Source of the DNA: Pasteurella bettyae CCUG 2042
GTDB taxonomy: Bacteria; Pseudomonadota; Gammaproteobacteria; Enterobacterales; Pasteurellaceae
DNA length: 64,000 bases
Assembly (NCBI RefSeq): GCF_000262245.1
Contig: NZ_AJSX01000036.1
Location: 1 to 64,000, forward strand
Reading direction: 5' to 3'
Shown: positions 1 to 10,267 of the stretch, piece by piece
Layout: every line of letters begins with the position of its first letter
How positions within the stretch are numbered: position 1 is the first letter of the stretch
The notes under the pieces: model-generated
The model's input: only the letters and a program-made list of their open reading frames with translations
What the model was told of the DNA's origin: nothing
Databases searched by the model: none
Translations under genes and position numbers: made by a program

Positions 1-31
1 TTATTTAAATAGACTTTATCTAACAATACAT

Positions 32-1777
32 TTAAAAACTATAGCCAACATTAAATCCTGCTACAGTATTTGAGGTACGAAAACCTTGAGGCTTTTCAAT
101 TGGTTCACCCACAAAAACATCATAATAAAACCCCTTCACTGCACCTTTAAGTCCTATCGCAGTTCCGATTAAATGTTTTCCCAATTGATTTTCTGTTGAC
201 CAACCCGAAACTCTACCAGCATCCATCGCCCAATAAAGAGCATGATTCGGGTTAAAATGCCAAATCAGTTCATTCTGCCAATTCCAACCTTGTTCTCCAG
301 AAAGCGTAAGCTCACCATCGAAGCCCCGCACAGTATAACGACCACCAATTGAAAATCTGTCTTGCAGAATTAAAGGCGTTTTATTCCATTGAGCATTTAA
401 ACTACTTTGCCATTCCCACATTTGATTTTTTATTTGAAATGGTTTTGTTAAACTCACACTTGCAGTAATAATTTTAGGTCGAGAGGTGCCTTCTCCATAA
501 GCTTCTTCAGGTGCTGACAAAGCACCACGAGCTGCTGTACCTCGTTTAAAATTCACCGAAAATTCAAGGCTTGCAGAATCTAAATATTCTTTATGTGAAA
601 CACCAACTTCCCAACCTGCCATTCGGCGTTTTTGTACTGTAATTTCGGAACCATCAATATAATTTTGTGATTGACGAGACCAAAGTGCGGTAGAAATCGT
701 CGTTTTTCTTCGACTATCTCGATAAAGAAGATAAGAAAGCATCAGCTTGTCAGTGTCACTTTCACCTGAATAAATATAATTATTATCAAAAGCCTCAAAA
801 ACTTGTTGATGATAACGATTTTGAGTATGTGACAATGCTAATTGCCAATAACCGAATGGAATAGAGTAATAAAGAGTGAAGTTTTTGGATTCACGACTGC
901 CTTTATCATCACCTTTTTGCTTAATAGAATGAGTAAATGAGCTATAAAACAAATCATTTGCTGAAAAAATATTATCAATAGAAAGTGTACCACTTGCTTG
1001 CCATTTACCTGTAGCTTTTGAACCAGCATCATCAAGCCCTAAATTGAGACGAAATGGGAAAGCTTGATTGTAGGTAATTTTTAAATCACTCTCACCAATC
1101 TCTGCGTTATCAGTTTCGCTAGGAATAATTTCAATATTAGCATCAACCGTTGGCACACGTTTGAGGTTTTCTAAAGATTGTTCAATATCTCGTACATTCA
1201 GCACATCACCTGAATCAAATGTTAACCCTGTTAATGCATGTAATCGAGTAAAACGTGGAACTAGGCTGCTATCTGTAATAATTGTATTACGAACTTTACC
1301 TATAATCACAGTTAAGGCTAATTTACCCGAATTTAAGTCCTGTTCTTGTGTCACAACACGAGTCGTTACATAACCTTGCTCAATAATTTCATTTTGAATT
1401 TGTTTTATCAAAATGCCTACCCCCTGACTACCAAAACAATGAGGCAAGGTAAAATGAAGGTGTTCAGCTGCTTTATCTAATGCCCATTGGAATTGGCTTT
1501 GTGGGATAGAGGAACCGTAATCGGTTAAAGTAATTTGATGGATAGGATAGCAAGGAGATTCTTTATTAGATAAGCTAAGTGATTCATTTAGTTCGGTATC
1601 TAACCGCACATCTGCTTGAGGTTGTAGCACTTTAGCCTGATGTTGTTGATATTGTTGCTGGCGCTGTTGCTGGTCAGCGTCAATTTTCTGCTGAGTTCGA
1701 TCCAATGGCTCTGCATGAGATATTGCAGAAGTAGCAAACAATATAATACTTAAAATAACACGTTGATAATTATTCAT
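32..1777 (-). CDS. TpsB-family outer-membrane transporter (ShlB/FhaC/HecB type)
   Basis: 581 residues. A Sec signal peptide (hydrophobic core ILSIILFATSA, likely cleavage after SHA near residue 22) is followed by a Gln-rich linker of about 45 residues, a POTRA_2-like domain (about 75-155), a second POTRA-like stretch (about 160-235) and a beta-barrel region ending in Tyr-Ser-Phe, the usual outer-membrane C-terminal signature. The barrel carries the family's VRGF motif (in TVRGFDGE). The family secretes one large TpsA exoprotein such as a hemolysin, adhesin or HxuA-like protein across the outer membrane. Transcription runs off the left edge, so the TpsA partner is probably just outside the window; its substrate cannot be told from here. 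Start chosen at the signal-peptide Met. Confidence 0.93.
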   Translation of the reverse strand: MNNYQRVILSIILFATSAISHAEPLDRTQQKIDADQQQRQQQYQQHQAKVLQPQADVRLDTELNESLSLSNKESPCYPIHQITLTDYGSSIPQSQFQWALDKAAEHLHFTLPHCFGSQGVGILIKQIQNEIIEQGYVTTRVVTQEQDLNSGKLALTVIIGKVRNTIITDSSLVPRFTRLHALTGLTFDSGDVLNVRDIEQSLENLKRVPTVDANIEIIPSETDNAEIGESDLKITYNQAFPFRLNLGLDDAGSKATGKWQASGTLSIDNIFSANDLFYSSFTHSIKQKGDDKGSRESKNFTLYYSIPFGYWQLALSHTQNRYHQQVFEAFDNNYIYSGESDTDKLMLSYLLYRDSRRKTTISTALWSRQSQNYIDGSEITVQKRRMAGWEVGVSHKEYLDSASLEFSVNFKRGTAARGALSAPEEAYGEGTSRPKIITASVSLTKPFQIKNQMWEWQSSLNAQWNKTPLILQDRFSIGGRYTVRGFDGELTLSGEQGWNWQNELIWHFNPNHALYWAMDAGRVSGWSTENQLGKHLIGTAIGLKGAVKGFYYDVFVGEPIEKPQGFRTSNTVAGFNVGYSF

Positions 1778-1913
1778 AAATTAGTAAAAATGGCTGATGG
1801 GTTTCGGTAGTCTATAAGATTACTGATTCTTTTGCAAATAAGAATCAATCTTAACAATGACAATGTTTTTAATACTAAGCTATAACTAGTTTGGTCATCA
1901 TTCTGCCATAATA

Positions 1914-1946
1914 AAAATCCTGATCAAATTAATTAATCAGGATTTT
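1914..1946. terminator. Hairpin terminator between two minus-strand genes
   Basis: Arms AAAATCCTGAT and ATCAGGATTTT (11 bp, perfect) around an 11-nt AT loop, with T/A tracts on both sides. It lies downstream of the cation antiporter gene and could work in both directions. Confidence 0.75.
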
Positions 1947-2023
1947 ATCAATTTTAGTTAAATTGTATTTGGCAACAGTGGCATAGTACAAAAATTTTTG
2001 AATATCATACCGCACTTTTTGTT

Positions 2024-3358
2024 TTAGATATGTGGTGGATAATCTCGTGTTCCACCTAGTTTTACATAAGCATCACGTTTAGGATCCACAACTTTAGCTC
2101 GCTCAATCATATTTTCCACCGTCATTCCTTGTATTAAAATAGAAAAAGTCACCACCGCATAAGTCATAAGAATAATTACATCTCGTAAATCCGCAGTAAT
2201 GCCCTCGCCTTGAATAGTGACAAGCTTATCAGGAATTGATAACGCCATCGCTAATGCTAAGCCTCCACGTAAACCACCCCATGTTAAAATCCGTAAAGTA
2301 TAAGGATTATAAGTACGAAAACGTGATATTATTTGATAAGGAACCCATAAACTAACGTAACGAGCCAGTAAACAAACTGGAATGGCAACTAACATTAAAA
2401 TTGAGCTTTCTGCATTAAACTCAACTAACAAAAGCGCTAATCCAATTAATAAGAATAATAAAGAATTTAAAGAATGATCAATCATTTCCCAGAAGTGATC
2501 GAGGTGTTGCTTGCTTTGCTCAGAAAAGCCTTGTCGGCGTGTCCAGTTACCAATCATAATCCCAGCAGTAACCATCGCCAATGCACCAGAAATATGCAAC
2601 CAGTTAGCTAAAATAAAGCCAGCGGTAGGAATGGTTAAAGTCAATAAAATTTCTAAACTTCCATCATCTGTGGCAGAAATCAATACATGGGCAATAAAAC
2701 CAATGCATAACCCAAATAAAATGCCTCCAACGGCTTCATGTAAAAACAATCCAAGTACGGACATGAGACTAGGTTCTTCCCCACTAAAAGCAACGGAAAA
2801 TACTGTCGTAAAAATCACTAAGCCAACACCATCATTAAATAATGACTCACCTTCCACCTGCATAGATAAGCGTTTAGGTGCTTTTAAATTTTTAATAATC
2901 GCTAATACGGCAATAGGGTCTGTAGGTGAAATTAAAGCACCAAACAATAAACAATAAATAAAGTTGATGTGAAAACCAATTAAATCAGCAGCCATATAAA
3001 TTAAGCCACCGATTAGAAAGGTTGAGGCTAAAGTGGAAAATAGAGCAAACACCGCAATTTCACGGCGTTGTTCTTTCATTAAAGGTAATTTAATACCTAA
3101 AGAACCAGCAAATAATAAGAAACCTAGCATACCGTTTAGCAAGAAATTTTTAAAATCCAATTCTTGCATAATATGAGCTGCCATGTGATCAAGATGAAAC
3201 CAATCTAATAATCCAAGCCCAATTAAAATTAGTGAACTCACCATTGCAGAAGCGGTAATGGCAATAGTAGATTGAATACGATCGCTTAATTTGCTAGTTA
3301 AAAAAGCGAGAAAAATGGAGATGCTAAACAGTAAGCAAATATAAGCATACACACCCAT
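2024..3358 (-). CDS. Na+/H+ antiporter, CPA1 (NhaP) family
   Basis: 444 residues with about 12 hydrophobic segments and a short hydrophilic tail. The stretch FGALISPTDPIAV holds the acidic ion-binding motif of CPA1 exchangers, and EGESLFNDGVGLV holds the conserved Asn-Asp of the transport core. The protein is expected in the inner membrane, exchanging Na+ (or K+) for protons in pH and salt homeostasis. It lacks the long cytoplasmic tail or TrkA-C domain of some NhaP2 members. It is monocistronic, with a terminator downstream. Exact cation preference cannot be read from sequence. Confidence 0.88.
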   Translation of the reverse strand: MGVYAYICLLFSISIFLAFLTSKLSDRIQSTIAITASAMVSSLILIGLGLLDWFHLDHMAAHIMQELDFKNFLLNGMLGFLLFAGSLGIKLPLMKEQRREIAVFALFSTLASTFLIGGLIYMAADLIGFHINFIYCLLFGALISPTDPIAVLAIIKNLKAPKRLSMQVEGESLFNDGVGLVIFTTVFSVAFSGEEPSLMSVLGLFLHEAVGGILFGLCIGFIAHVLISATDDGSLEILLTLTIPTAGFILANWLHISGALAMVTAGIMIGNWTRRQGFSEQSKQHLDHFWEMIDHSLNSLLFLLIGLALLLVEFNAESSILMLVAIPVCLLARYVSLWVPYQIISRFRTYNPYTLRILTWGGLRGGLALAMALSIPDKLVTIQGEGITADLRDVIILMTYAVVTFSILIQGMTVENMIERAKVVDPKRDAYVKLGGTRDYPPHI

Positions 3359-3565
3359 GACAGCTAACCTTTAAATAAAAAATGAGTGGAAAGTATAAAT
3401 AATATGCAACAAATTAGAAAGTTAAAATCATCAAAATACCAACATTACGTTAATAAAAATTTTCCTCAATATAACCGCACTTTTATGCCATAACGTACAA
3501 ATTCGCACCACCAGTATAAAAAGTGTATACTTATTTCATCCTCTACTCTATAAAAAGGAACAACT

Positions 3566-4507
3566 ATGACAATTAATACTCTACTTGCCCAAGATGTGTG
3601 GAAAGATATTGGTAAAAACGTACAATTCACTATCTTAGAACTTAAGCGTGAAGATCAAGCGGTTGAAAAAGAAGCCATTATTGAATTTGCGGATCGTTAT
3701 CAAGCTATCCTTCGCTCATTACGTATTAGAGCAGAAGATTCTAATTTAAAAGCAACGCTTGGCTTTAGCCGTAAAGCTTGGGATTATTTATTCCCCGATG
3801 CTCCCGTTCCCGCAGAATTGGAAATTTTTGAAGGATTAGCTGGGCCTGAATATAAAATGCCTGGTACCAAAGGAGATATTTTTCTACATATCCGTGCGAA
3901 TGATGAAATGGTGATTTATGAAGTTCTTTCATTATTCCGCAAATCGTTAAAAGATGTGAGTAAAGTCATCGATGAAACCAAAGGTTTTCGTTATTTTGAA
4001 GGGCGTTCGATTATCGGATTTATTGATGGAACAGAGGTTCCAACAGGTGTTGAACAACTTGAATGCTCATTAATTGGGGAAGAAGATCCTGAATTTATTA
4101 ATGGCTCTTATGCCTTTGCACAAAAATGGCGCCATGATATGGATTACTGGGATACCCTACCAACAGAAACACAAGAAAAAGCTATCGGTCGTAAAAAGTT
4201 TAATGATCTCGAACTAGAAGATGATGAGAAATTTACCAATGCCCATAGCGTAGTTTCCAAATATGAGGTAAATGGTGAAGAAAAACAAATTATTCGTATG
4301 AATGTGCCTTTTTCTGATCCCTCATCAGGAAAAACCGGAACATACTTCATTGGCTATGCAAATCATTGGACCGTCATGAAACAAATGTTAATACAAATGG
4401 TTGAACAAAGTGACTATTTACTCACTTTCTCAACTGTGATGTCTGGTCAATTATTCTTTATTCCTTCCATTACCACATTAAATAAAATTGCTGATGGTGA
4501 ATATTAA
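3566..4507 (+). CDS. Dyp-type heme peroxidase (YfeX-like)
   Basis: 313 residues, no signal peptide, so cytoplasmic (class B, YfeX/YfeB type). It shows the family GxxDG motif (IGFIDGTEVP, about residue 150, with the catalytic Asp), a later conserved His (NAHSVVSKYE, about 226) fitting the proximal heme ligand, and the distal Arg in IIRMNVPF (about 245). The family oxidises porphyrinogens and dyes with peroxide; a role in taking iron from heme has been proposed and disputed. Start ATG follows AAAAGGAACA. It converges on tkt and shares a terminator with it. Confidence 0.9.
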   Translation: MTINTLLAQDVWKDIGKNVQFTILELKREDQAVEKEAIIEFADRYQAILRSLRIRAEDSNLKATLGFSRKAWDYLFPDAPVPAELEIFEGLAGPEYKMPGTKGDIFLHIRANDEMVIYEVLSLFRKSLKDVSKVIDETKGFRYFEGRSIIGFIDGTEVPTGVEQLECSLIGEEDPEFINGSYAFAQKWRHDMDYWDTLPTETQEKAIGRKKFNDLELEDDEKFTNAHSVVSKYEVNGEEKQIIRMNVPFSDPSSGKTGTYFIGYANHWTVMKQMLIQMVEQSDYLLTFSTVMSGQLFFIPSITTLNKIADGEY

Positions 4508-4512
4508 TCAAT

Positions 4513-4563
4513 AAAAACTGCGGTAGGTTTTAGAAAAATTTCCCAAAATCCTACCGCACTTTT
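4513..4563. terminator. Bidirectional terminator built from uptake-signal sequence
   Basis: TGCGGTAGG pairs with CCTACCGCA, flanked by A and T tracts, between the convergent peroxidase and tkt genes. The right arm is an intact Hin-type uptake word; the left arm matches except at its first bases. Confidence 0.8.
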
Positions 4564-4585
4564 ATTTAACTATCCTTCTATTTCA

Positions 4586-6583
4586 TTAAAGGATTTCTTT
4601 CGCTTTCGCAACTACATTCTCGACAGTAAATCCAAATAGCTTGAACAATTGATCTGCCGGTGCTGATTCGCCAAAACTATTCATTCCAATAATCCGTCCT
4701 TGAGTTCCGACATATTTGTACCAGAAGTCCGCAATTTGCGCTTCTATTGCTACTCGTTTTGTCACTGAACTTGGTAACACGGATTCTCGATAAGCTTCTT
4801 CTTGTTTATCAAATACGTTCGTACTTGGCATGGAGACAACTCGTACTTTGACGCTTTCACTCTCTAATACTTCTGCCGCTTTCATTGCCAAATCCACTTC
4901 TGAACCCGTTGCAATCAGGATTAAATCTGGTGTGCCTGCACTTTCTTTTAAGATGTAACCACCACGTGCGACATTCGCCAGTTGTTCTGCCGTTCTCGTT
5001 TGTTGAGCCAGATTTTGACGAGTGAAAATTAAGGCACTTGGTCCTTCTTTGCGTTCCACCGCTTGTTGCCATGCAATAGCTGATTCCACTTGGTCTGCTG
5101 GGCGCCAGGTGTTTAAGTTAGGGATTAATCGTAAGGAGGCGGTTTGTTCTACTGGTTGGTGTGTTGGACCATCTTCTCCTAAGCCGATAGAATCATGTGT
5201 GTACACAAATAATGAACGTTGTTTCATTAAGGCTGCCATACGTACGGCATTATGGGCATATTCGTAGAACATTAAGAAGGTCGCTCCGTAAGGAATGAAC
5301 CCGCCATGTAAGGCGATACCATTCATGATGGCTGACATGCCAAATTCTCTTACCCCGTAGTTGATGTAGTTGCCATCAAGATTGGTTTTCGCTCGTATCG
5401 GTTTTGAGCCTGACCATAAGGTTAAGTTTGAACTCGCTAAGTCTGCTGAACCGCCTAAAAATTCAGGTAATAGGTGGGCATAGGCTTCAATGGCATTTTG
5501 AGAAGCTTTACGACTCGCTATCGCTGCTGGATTCGCTTGTAATTTCTCTATAAATGCTTTTGATTCTGTCGCCCAGTTCGCTGGTAATTCACCATTGATT
5601 CGTCTGGTAAATTCTGTCGCTAATTCAGGGTAAGCTTTCGCATAAGCCGCAAATTTTTCATTCCAAGCTTGTTCCGCTAATTGTCCTGCCGCTTTGGCAT
5701 CCCATTTCTCATAAATATCTGCAGGAATTTCAAAAGGAGCATATTCCCAACCTAAGGCTTTACGTGTTAAGGCGATTTCTTCATCACCTAGCGGTGCTCC
5801 ATGGCAGTCGTGAGAGCCAGATTTATTCGGTGAGCCGTAACCAATGATGGTTTTACAGATGATTAATGTCGGTTTCGCTTTTTCTGCTTTCGCCAGTACA
5901 ATGGCGGATTTGATTTGGCGTGGGTCATGTCCATCAATGTTGCGTATCACCTGCCAACCATAAGCTTCAAATCGTTTTGCGGTGTCATCGGTAAACCAAC
6001 CATCAACATGACCATCGATAGAGATGTTGTTGTCATCATAAAATGCAATTAATTTGCCTAAACCTAATGTCCCCGCTAATGAACAAGCTTCATGAGAAAC
6101 CCCTTCCATTAAGCAACCATCACCTAAAAATACATAAGTGTTGTGGTCGACAATTTCATGTCCTTCTCGGTTAAATTGACCCGCTAAGGTTTTCTCTGCT
6201 ATCGCCATTCCCACTGCATTGGTAATCCCTTGTCCTAAAGGCCCTGTCGTGGTTTCAACTCCTGGGGCATAACCATATTCTGGGTGTCCTGGCGTTTTAG
6301 AATGTAATTGACGGAAGTTTTTTAAATCTTCTATTGAAAGGTCATAACCTGTTAAATGTAACAAGCTATAAATTAACATGGAGCCGTGTCCATTAGAAAG
6401 TACAAAACGGTCTCTGTCTGCCCATTTCGGATTATTCGGATTGTGTTTTAAAAATTTACGCCATAATACTTCTGCAATATCTGCCATACCCATTGGCGCT
6501 CCTGGGTGACCTGATTTCGCTTTTTGCACTGCATCCATACTGAGTGCTCGTATCGCATTCGCCAGTCTTTTATGATCTGCCAT
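4586..6583 (-). CDS. tkt: Transketolase
   Basis: 665 residues, full length. Transfers two-carbon ketol units in the non-oxidative pentose phosphate pathway with thiamine diphosphate and a divalent metal. Visible motifs are the N-terminal [12 protein letters not shown], the ThDP-binding [13 protein letters not shown] with its downstream DDNNISIDG, and the pyrimidine-domain [19 protein letters not shown] short C-terminal domain follows ([15 protein letters not shown]). Start ATG has AGGAGAACAAA upstream. Monocistronic. Confidence 0.97.
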   Translation of the reverse strand: MADHKRLANAIRALSMDAVQKAKSGHPGAPMGMADIAEVLWRKFLKHNPNNPKWADRDRFVLSNGHGSMLIYSLLHLTGYDLSIEDLKNFRQLHSKTPGHPEYGYAPGVETTTGPLGQGITNAVGMAIAEKTLAGQFNREGHEIVDHNTYVFLGDGCLMEGVSHEACSLAGTLGLGKLIAFYDDNNISIDGHVDGWFTDDTAKRFEAYGWQVIRNIDGHDPRQIKSAIVLAKAEKAKPTLIICKTIIGYGSPNKSGSHDCHGAPLGDEEIALTRKALGWEYAPFEIPADIYEKWDAKAAGQLAEQAWNEKFAAYAKAYPELATEFTRRINGELPANWATESKAFIEKLQANPAAIASRKASQNAIEAYAHLLPEFLGGSADLASSNLTLWSGSKPIRAKTNLDGNYINYGVREFGMSAIMNGIALHGGFIPYGATFLMFYEYAHNAVRMAALMKQRSLFVYTHDSIGLGEDGPTHQPVEQTASLRLIPNLNTWRPADQVESAIAWQQAVERKEGPSALIFTRQNLAQQTRTAEQLANVARGGYILKESAGTPDLILIATGSEVDLAMKAAEVLESESVKVRVVSMPSTNVFDKQEEAYRESVLPSSVTKRVAIEAQIADFWYKYVGTQGRIIGMNSFGESAPADQLFKLFGFTVENVVAKAKEIL

Positions 6584-6780
6584 TTTGTTCTCCTGAATAA
6601 TTAAAATGAGGAATAAAGATTAAAGTATTGTACCTGATTTATTGCTAAAAAATACCAATTAATGTAATAAATCTAATCGTTTTGTGATATGGATCGATAA
6701 GATAAAACAAGGGATAAATAAACCGCCCTTTATTTGTTTCTTATTTGTTATAATTTTGAAAGATATGTAATAGATAAATA

Positions 6781-6806
6781 AAAAACCGACAAAATGCCGG
6801 TTTTTC
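6781..6806 (-). terminator. Terminator of rpoH
   Basis: Arms AAAACCG and CGGTTTT around an 11-nt loop, just downstream of the rpoH stop codon; on the minus strand the hairpin is followed by a T run. Confidence 0.7.
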
Positions 6807-6823
6807 ATCAATCATAAAATTAT

Positions 6824-7672
6824 TTAAAAACTAACCGCACTTTTCAATTTTTTCAATGCGTTGTTTTCTAGTTGGCGGATACGTTCCGCAGAAACGTTAT
6901 ATTTTGCTGCCAAATCATGTAAGGTTGCTTTGTTATCATCCAACCAACGAGATTGAATAATATCTAAGCTACGTTCATCTAAGGTTTCCATGGCTGCGCT
7001 TAGTTGATCTACTGCTTGATTTTCAAAATTTTCATTCTCTAATTCAGCCGCAAAGTTTGAACCTTTATCTTCAAGGTACATTGAAGGAACAAAGGTATCT
7101 TCTTCACCATCATCATTTGGCAAATCAAATCCCACATCGGCGCCTGTCATACGGCTTTCCATTTCAATGACATCTTCTTTTGATACGCCTAATTCATTGG
7201 CAACTAAATCTACTTCATTATCACTAAACCAACCTAAGCGCTGTTTAGTTTTACGTAGATTAAAGAACAATTTACGTTGTGCTTTTGTGGTTGCCACTTT
7301 AACGATACGCCAATTACGGAGGACATATTCGTGAATTTCTGCTTTAATCCAGTGTACAGCAAATGACACTAAGCGTACGCCAACCTCAGGGTTAAAACGT
7401 TTTACCGCTTTCATTAAGCCAATATTCCCCTCTTGGATTAAATCAGCTTGTGGAAGCCCATAGCCAGCATAACCTCGAGCTACATGGATAACAAAACGAA
7501 GATGAGACAAAATTAATTTTTTAGCTGCCTCTAAATCTTCTTGGTAATACAAACGTTCCGCCAATTCCTTTTCTTCCTCTGCAGTTAGCATAGGATATTC
7601 ATTAGCAGCTCGAATATAGGCTTCGATACTACCTTGCGGAACTAACATCATAGTTTGAACATCTTTAGTCAT
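6824..7672 (-). CDS. rpoH: RNA polymerase heat-shock sigma factor (sigma-32)
   Basis: 282 residues (E. coli 284). Directs RNA polymerase to heat-shock promoters. Sigma region 2 is visible in [22 protein letters not shown] with HWIKAEI after it. The RpoH-box-like segment [14 protein letters not shown] (about residue 132), a region that sets sigma-32 apart from other sigmas, is present. Region 4 ends with the helix-turn-helix [31 protein letters not shown] precedes the ATG. Its mRNA is probably thermosensitive as in relatives, but I did not resolve a thermometer structure. Confidence 0.96.
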   Translation of the reverse strand: MTKDVQTMMLVPQGSIEAYIRAANEYPMLTAEEEKELAERLYYQEDLEAAKKLILSHLRFVIHVARGYAGYGLPQADLIQEGNIGLMKAVKRFNPEVGVRLVSFAVHWIKAEIHEYVLRNWRIVKVATTKAQRKLFFNLRKTKQRLGWFSDNEVDLVANELGVSKEDVIEMESRMTGADVGFDLPNDDGEEDTFVPSMYLEDKGSNFAAELENENFENQAVDQLSAAMETLDERSLDIIQSRWLDDNKATLHDLAAKYNVSAERIRQLENNALKKLKSAVSF

Positions 7673-7836
7673 TATCTTCCTTCTTAGTCAGAGACTGTCA
7701 TTACAGTTTTATAGTTATAACACAAATTGAAAGAATATCAACCGCTTTATCTTTCCAAATTTATGTTAAATTAGACGTCGCTTTCATTAAAAAAGTTCAT
7801 TAATTCTTGAGTTATTTTATCAACTAATATAAGCAA

Positions 7837-8790
7837 TTATTTCAGCAGGAATTTTCCTTTTAATACTAATCCTAAGGTAGCAATAAATAATAAACCGATA
7901 GAACAACTTCCTACCCAAAACATTGGTAAACCGACTATCCCTGCACCTTGTCCATGGCTCATAGCATAAATATGAATGCCATCTCCAGCCATGGCGGCAA
8001 GCCCAAATGAGATTGCCCAATACCCTACATGGAAATGTCGGAAAATACCCATCCAACCAAGTAAGCGGCTAATAAAAAAGAATTGTAATACGCCATAGCC
8101 CATGAGCATCTTAACAATAAAATCAATTTCACCACCATTGATGGTTAAATACGATGAACAGCAAACAAAGGCTGGAGCAAGCTGAATGCCTAAAGTAGGG
8201 CGAAGCGCCATGGGCATATCAGCAATATTACGTAAGCGTTGTTGAATCGTAGGTTCAATCATTATCCAAAATAAACAACCTGCTCCAAAAAATAAAATCG
8301 CAACATCTGGTTCGCCTAATAACACTAGTCCTATCGCACTTACCCAATTTGCTGGAACAATAGGCAAATAGAGTGCTGGAGTTGTGAATTCTTGTGGTTG
8401 CCTTCCTTGCCATAATCCTGCTGAACGATACACCGCATAACTGACCTGTAAAGCAATACAAGTGAAGGAAATATATTCCCCTAATATGGTATAAGGCTTT
8501 AAGATCAACCCCACAAAAATTCCCGAAATAAACATCAAACTGACAAAACAACCTGTGATAGGATGTATGACTTCTGCTCGTGCCAATTGCGGGTAATTGA
8601 TCCACTTATAAACATATACAATAACAAACAATGCCCATACCACTGAAGCAAATAGGCCTATCAGCTCTCCACTCCAAGCGGGTACATTAATTACAGTTGC
8701 CGCATAACGCCATGCAAACCCTAAGGAACTTAATCCTAGAGTTAAGGCAAAATAATTAACAGGAATAGGAAAGGGTTTATTGTCTAACAT
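7837..8790 (-). CDS. tehA: TehA-like anion channel/tellurite resistance membrane protein (SLAC1 family)
   Basis: 317 residues, almost wholly hydrophobic, fitting ten transmembrane helices. It matches the TehA/SLAC1 family, trimeric inner-membrane anion channels first named for tellurite resistance in E. coli and known structurally from Haemophilus. The N-terminus PFPIPVNYFALTLGLSSLGFAWRY is typical of the family. The ATG overlaps the stop of the upstream DUF2322 gene as ATGA, so the two are probably translationally coupled. No tehB methyltransferase is adjacent. Confidence 0.87.
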   Translation of the reverse strand: MLDNKPFPIPVNYFALTLGLSSLGFAWRYAATVINVPAWSGELIGLFASVVWALFVIVYVYKWINYPQLARAEVIHPITGCFVSLMFISGIFVGLILKPYTILGEYISFTCIALQVSYAVYRSAGLWQGRQPQEFTTPALYLPIVPANWVSAIGLVLLGEPDVAILFFGAGCLFWIMIEPTIQQRLRNIADMPMALRPTLGIQLAPAFVCCSSYLTINGGEIDFIVKMLMGYGVLQFFFISRLLGWMGIFRHFHVGYWAISFGLAAMAGDGIHIYAMSHGQGAGIVGLPMFWVGSCSIGLLFIATLGLVLKGKFLLK

Positions 8791-9104
8791 CAGGCTTTTA
8801 CGGGTTGAAGTTGATACTCTAAATTTTCATTGTTCACTTTAAACAACAAATCAATATTAGGGTGTTTTCCAGGATTTTGCTGGGCATCTGCAACATGTTC
8901 AGCAAAAATCTCAATGCCTTTTTGCGCAGAAGTGCGGTCTAATTTTCCATGAAATTGCTGTGCTAGAGCATGATAAACCTTTAATGAACCTAATTTACCA
9001 GCTATAGCTGGAATATGATGAATGACTTCACCTTTCGCTAAAATATTTAATCCTGCCAAGCCATCAATGCTTGGTAAAGTTTCTAAATTTGTTTTGAAAT
9101 CCAT
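8790..9104 (-). CDS. DUF2322 family protein
   Basis: 104 residues, soluble, no signal peptide. It resembles the small DUF2322 family, which I know only as uncharacterised. Visible features are an N-terminal LPSIDGLAGLNIL segment and a central VYHALAQQFHGKLD, followed by an acidic C-terminal part. Its stop overlaps the tehA start (ATGA), so it is cotranscribed with tehA, which is the only clue to its job. It contains a Hin-type uptake signal inside the coding region. Confidence 0.7.
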   Translation of the reverse strand: MDFKTNLETLPSIDGLAGLNILAKGEVIHHIPAIAGKLGSLKVYHALAQQFHGKLDRTSAQKGIEIFAEHVADAQQNPGKHPNIDLLFKVNNENLEYQLQPVKA

Positions 9105-9128
9105 CGTTATCTTTAATAATAAAACTAA

Positions 9129-10154
9129 TTAACTAATTGCTGTTTCTGCATTTACTTCACCCTGTGCAGCAATAAAGCGTACTTCAGGTGATAAATATAC
9201 TTTAAATTTATCGGCTACTGCTTGACGAACATGATGTGCCAAGGCCACGACATCTGCCCCCGTCGCATGGGCTTTATTAATCAATACCAGTGCTTGATTT
9301 TGATGAACTGCTGCGCCACCTATTTGATAGCCTTTAAGTTGGCATTGATCGATTAACCAACCTGCGGCTAATTTCACTGAGCCGTCTGCTTGAGGATAAT
9401 TTGGAATGTGAGGATAAGCCTGTTGCAAGCGAGTGAATTGTTCTGCCGAAATCACAGGATTTTTAAAAAAGCTACCTGCATTGCCAAAATCTTGTGGATT
9501 GGGCAATTTTGCTCGGCGTACTGAACAAACCTCATCAAATATTTGTTTAGCCGTAACAGTATTTTCATCAAAATTGGATAATGAGCCATATTTCAATATG
9601 GGTTTCCAATGTTTAGCTAATTTTAATCCTACCGCAATGACAATAAATCCATATGCATATTTATGTTTAAAAACACTTTCACGATAACCAAATTCACATT
9701 CTGCATTAGTTAAACGAAATTGTTTACCAGTATTCAGATCAAGTACATCCACATAATGACAAAAATCTTTAAATTCACGACCATAAGCGCCAATATTTTG
9801 TACAGGAGCGGAACCTGCACAACCTGGGATCAGTGCTAAATTTTCTAGCCCATAAATACCTTGTGATAAAGACCATTGCACTAAATTATGCCAATTTTCA
9901 CCCGCATTGACGTGTAAATAATGAAAATTTGCATCCTCAGATTTCTCAATTCCCATCAAACGATTGAGTAATACTGTACCTTGAAAATCTTCAAGAAATA
10001 AAACGTTACTACCTTGCCCTAAAAATAATACCGGTTGTTGTTCAGCAACACTCTCATTCCATAGCTGTTGAAGTTGTTCAAGTGCGGTAATTTCTACGAT
10101 TTTTTTAGCACTTGCTGGCACAGAAAAGGTATGAAATGGCATTAAACTTTGCAT
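9129..10154 (-). CDS. murB: UDP-N-acetylenolpyruvoylglucosamine reductase
   Basis: 341 residues, type I MurB length. Reduces the enolpyruvyl group with NADPH and FAD to give UDP-MurNAc in peptidoglycan synthesis. The FAD-binding [12 protein letters not shown], the substrate loop [12 protein letters not shown], the catalytic serine motif [10 protein letters not shown] and the C-terminal PEVRFI glutamate are all visible. ATG chosen with AAGGAT five bases upstream; the next Met (residue 5) is less well placed. It lies 24 bp downstream of the DUF2322-tehA pair in the same direction. Confidence 0.96.
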   Translation of the reverse strand: MQSLMPFHTFSVPASAKKIVEITALEQLQQLWNESVAEQQPVLFLGQGSNVLFLEDFQGTVLLNRLMGIEKSEDANFHYLHVNAGENWHNLVQWSLSQGIYGLENLALIPGCAGSAPVQNIGAYGREFKDFCHYVDVLDLNTGKQFRLTNAECEFGYRESVFKHKYAYGFIVIAVGLKLAKHWKPILKYGSLSNFDENTVTAKQIFDEVCSVRRAKLPNPQDFGNAGSFFKNPVISAEQFTRLQQAYPHIPNYPQADGSVKLAAGWLIDQCQLKGYQIGGAAVHQNQALVLINKAHATGADVVALAHHVRQAVADKFKVYLSPEVRFIAAQGEVNAETAIS

Positions 10155-10223
10155 AAATAATCCTTATGATTTTATCTGGTGCTTAGTTTAACTTTTGTTA
10201 TCTATTTGAGCAAATTTCTAATA

Positions 10224-10254
10224 AAAAAATACCGCACTTTGTGCGGTATTTTTT
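10224..10254 (-). terminator. Terminator of gltS made of an inverted uptake-signal pair
   Basis: ACCGCAC and GTGCGGT form the stem with only a few loop bases, bounded by an A run and a T run. It stands immediately downstream of gltS on the minus strand and upstream of murB. Confidence 0.88.
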
Positions 10255-10267
10255 AAGAAAATTTTAT

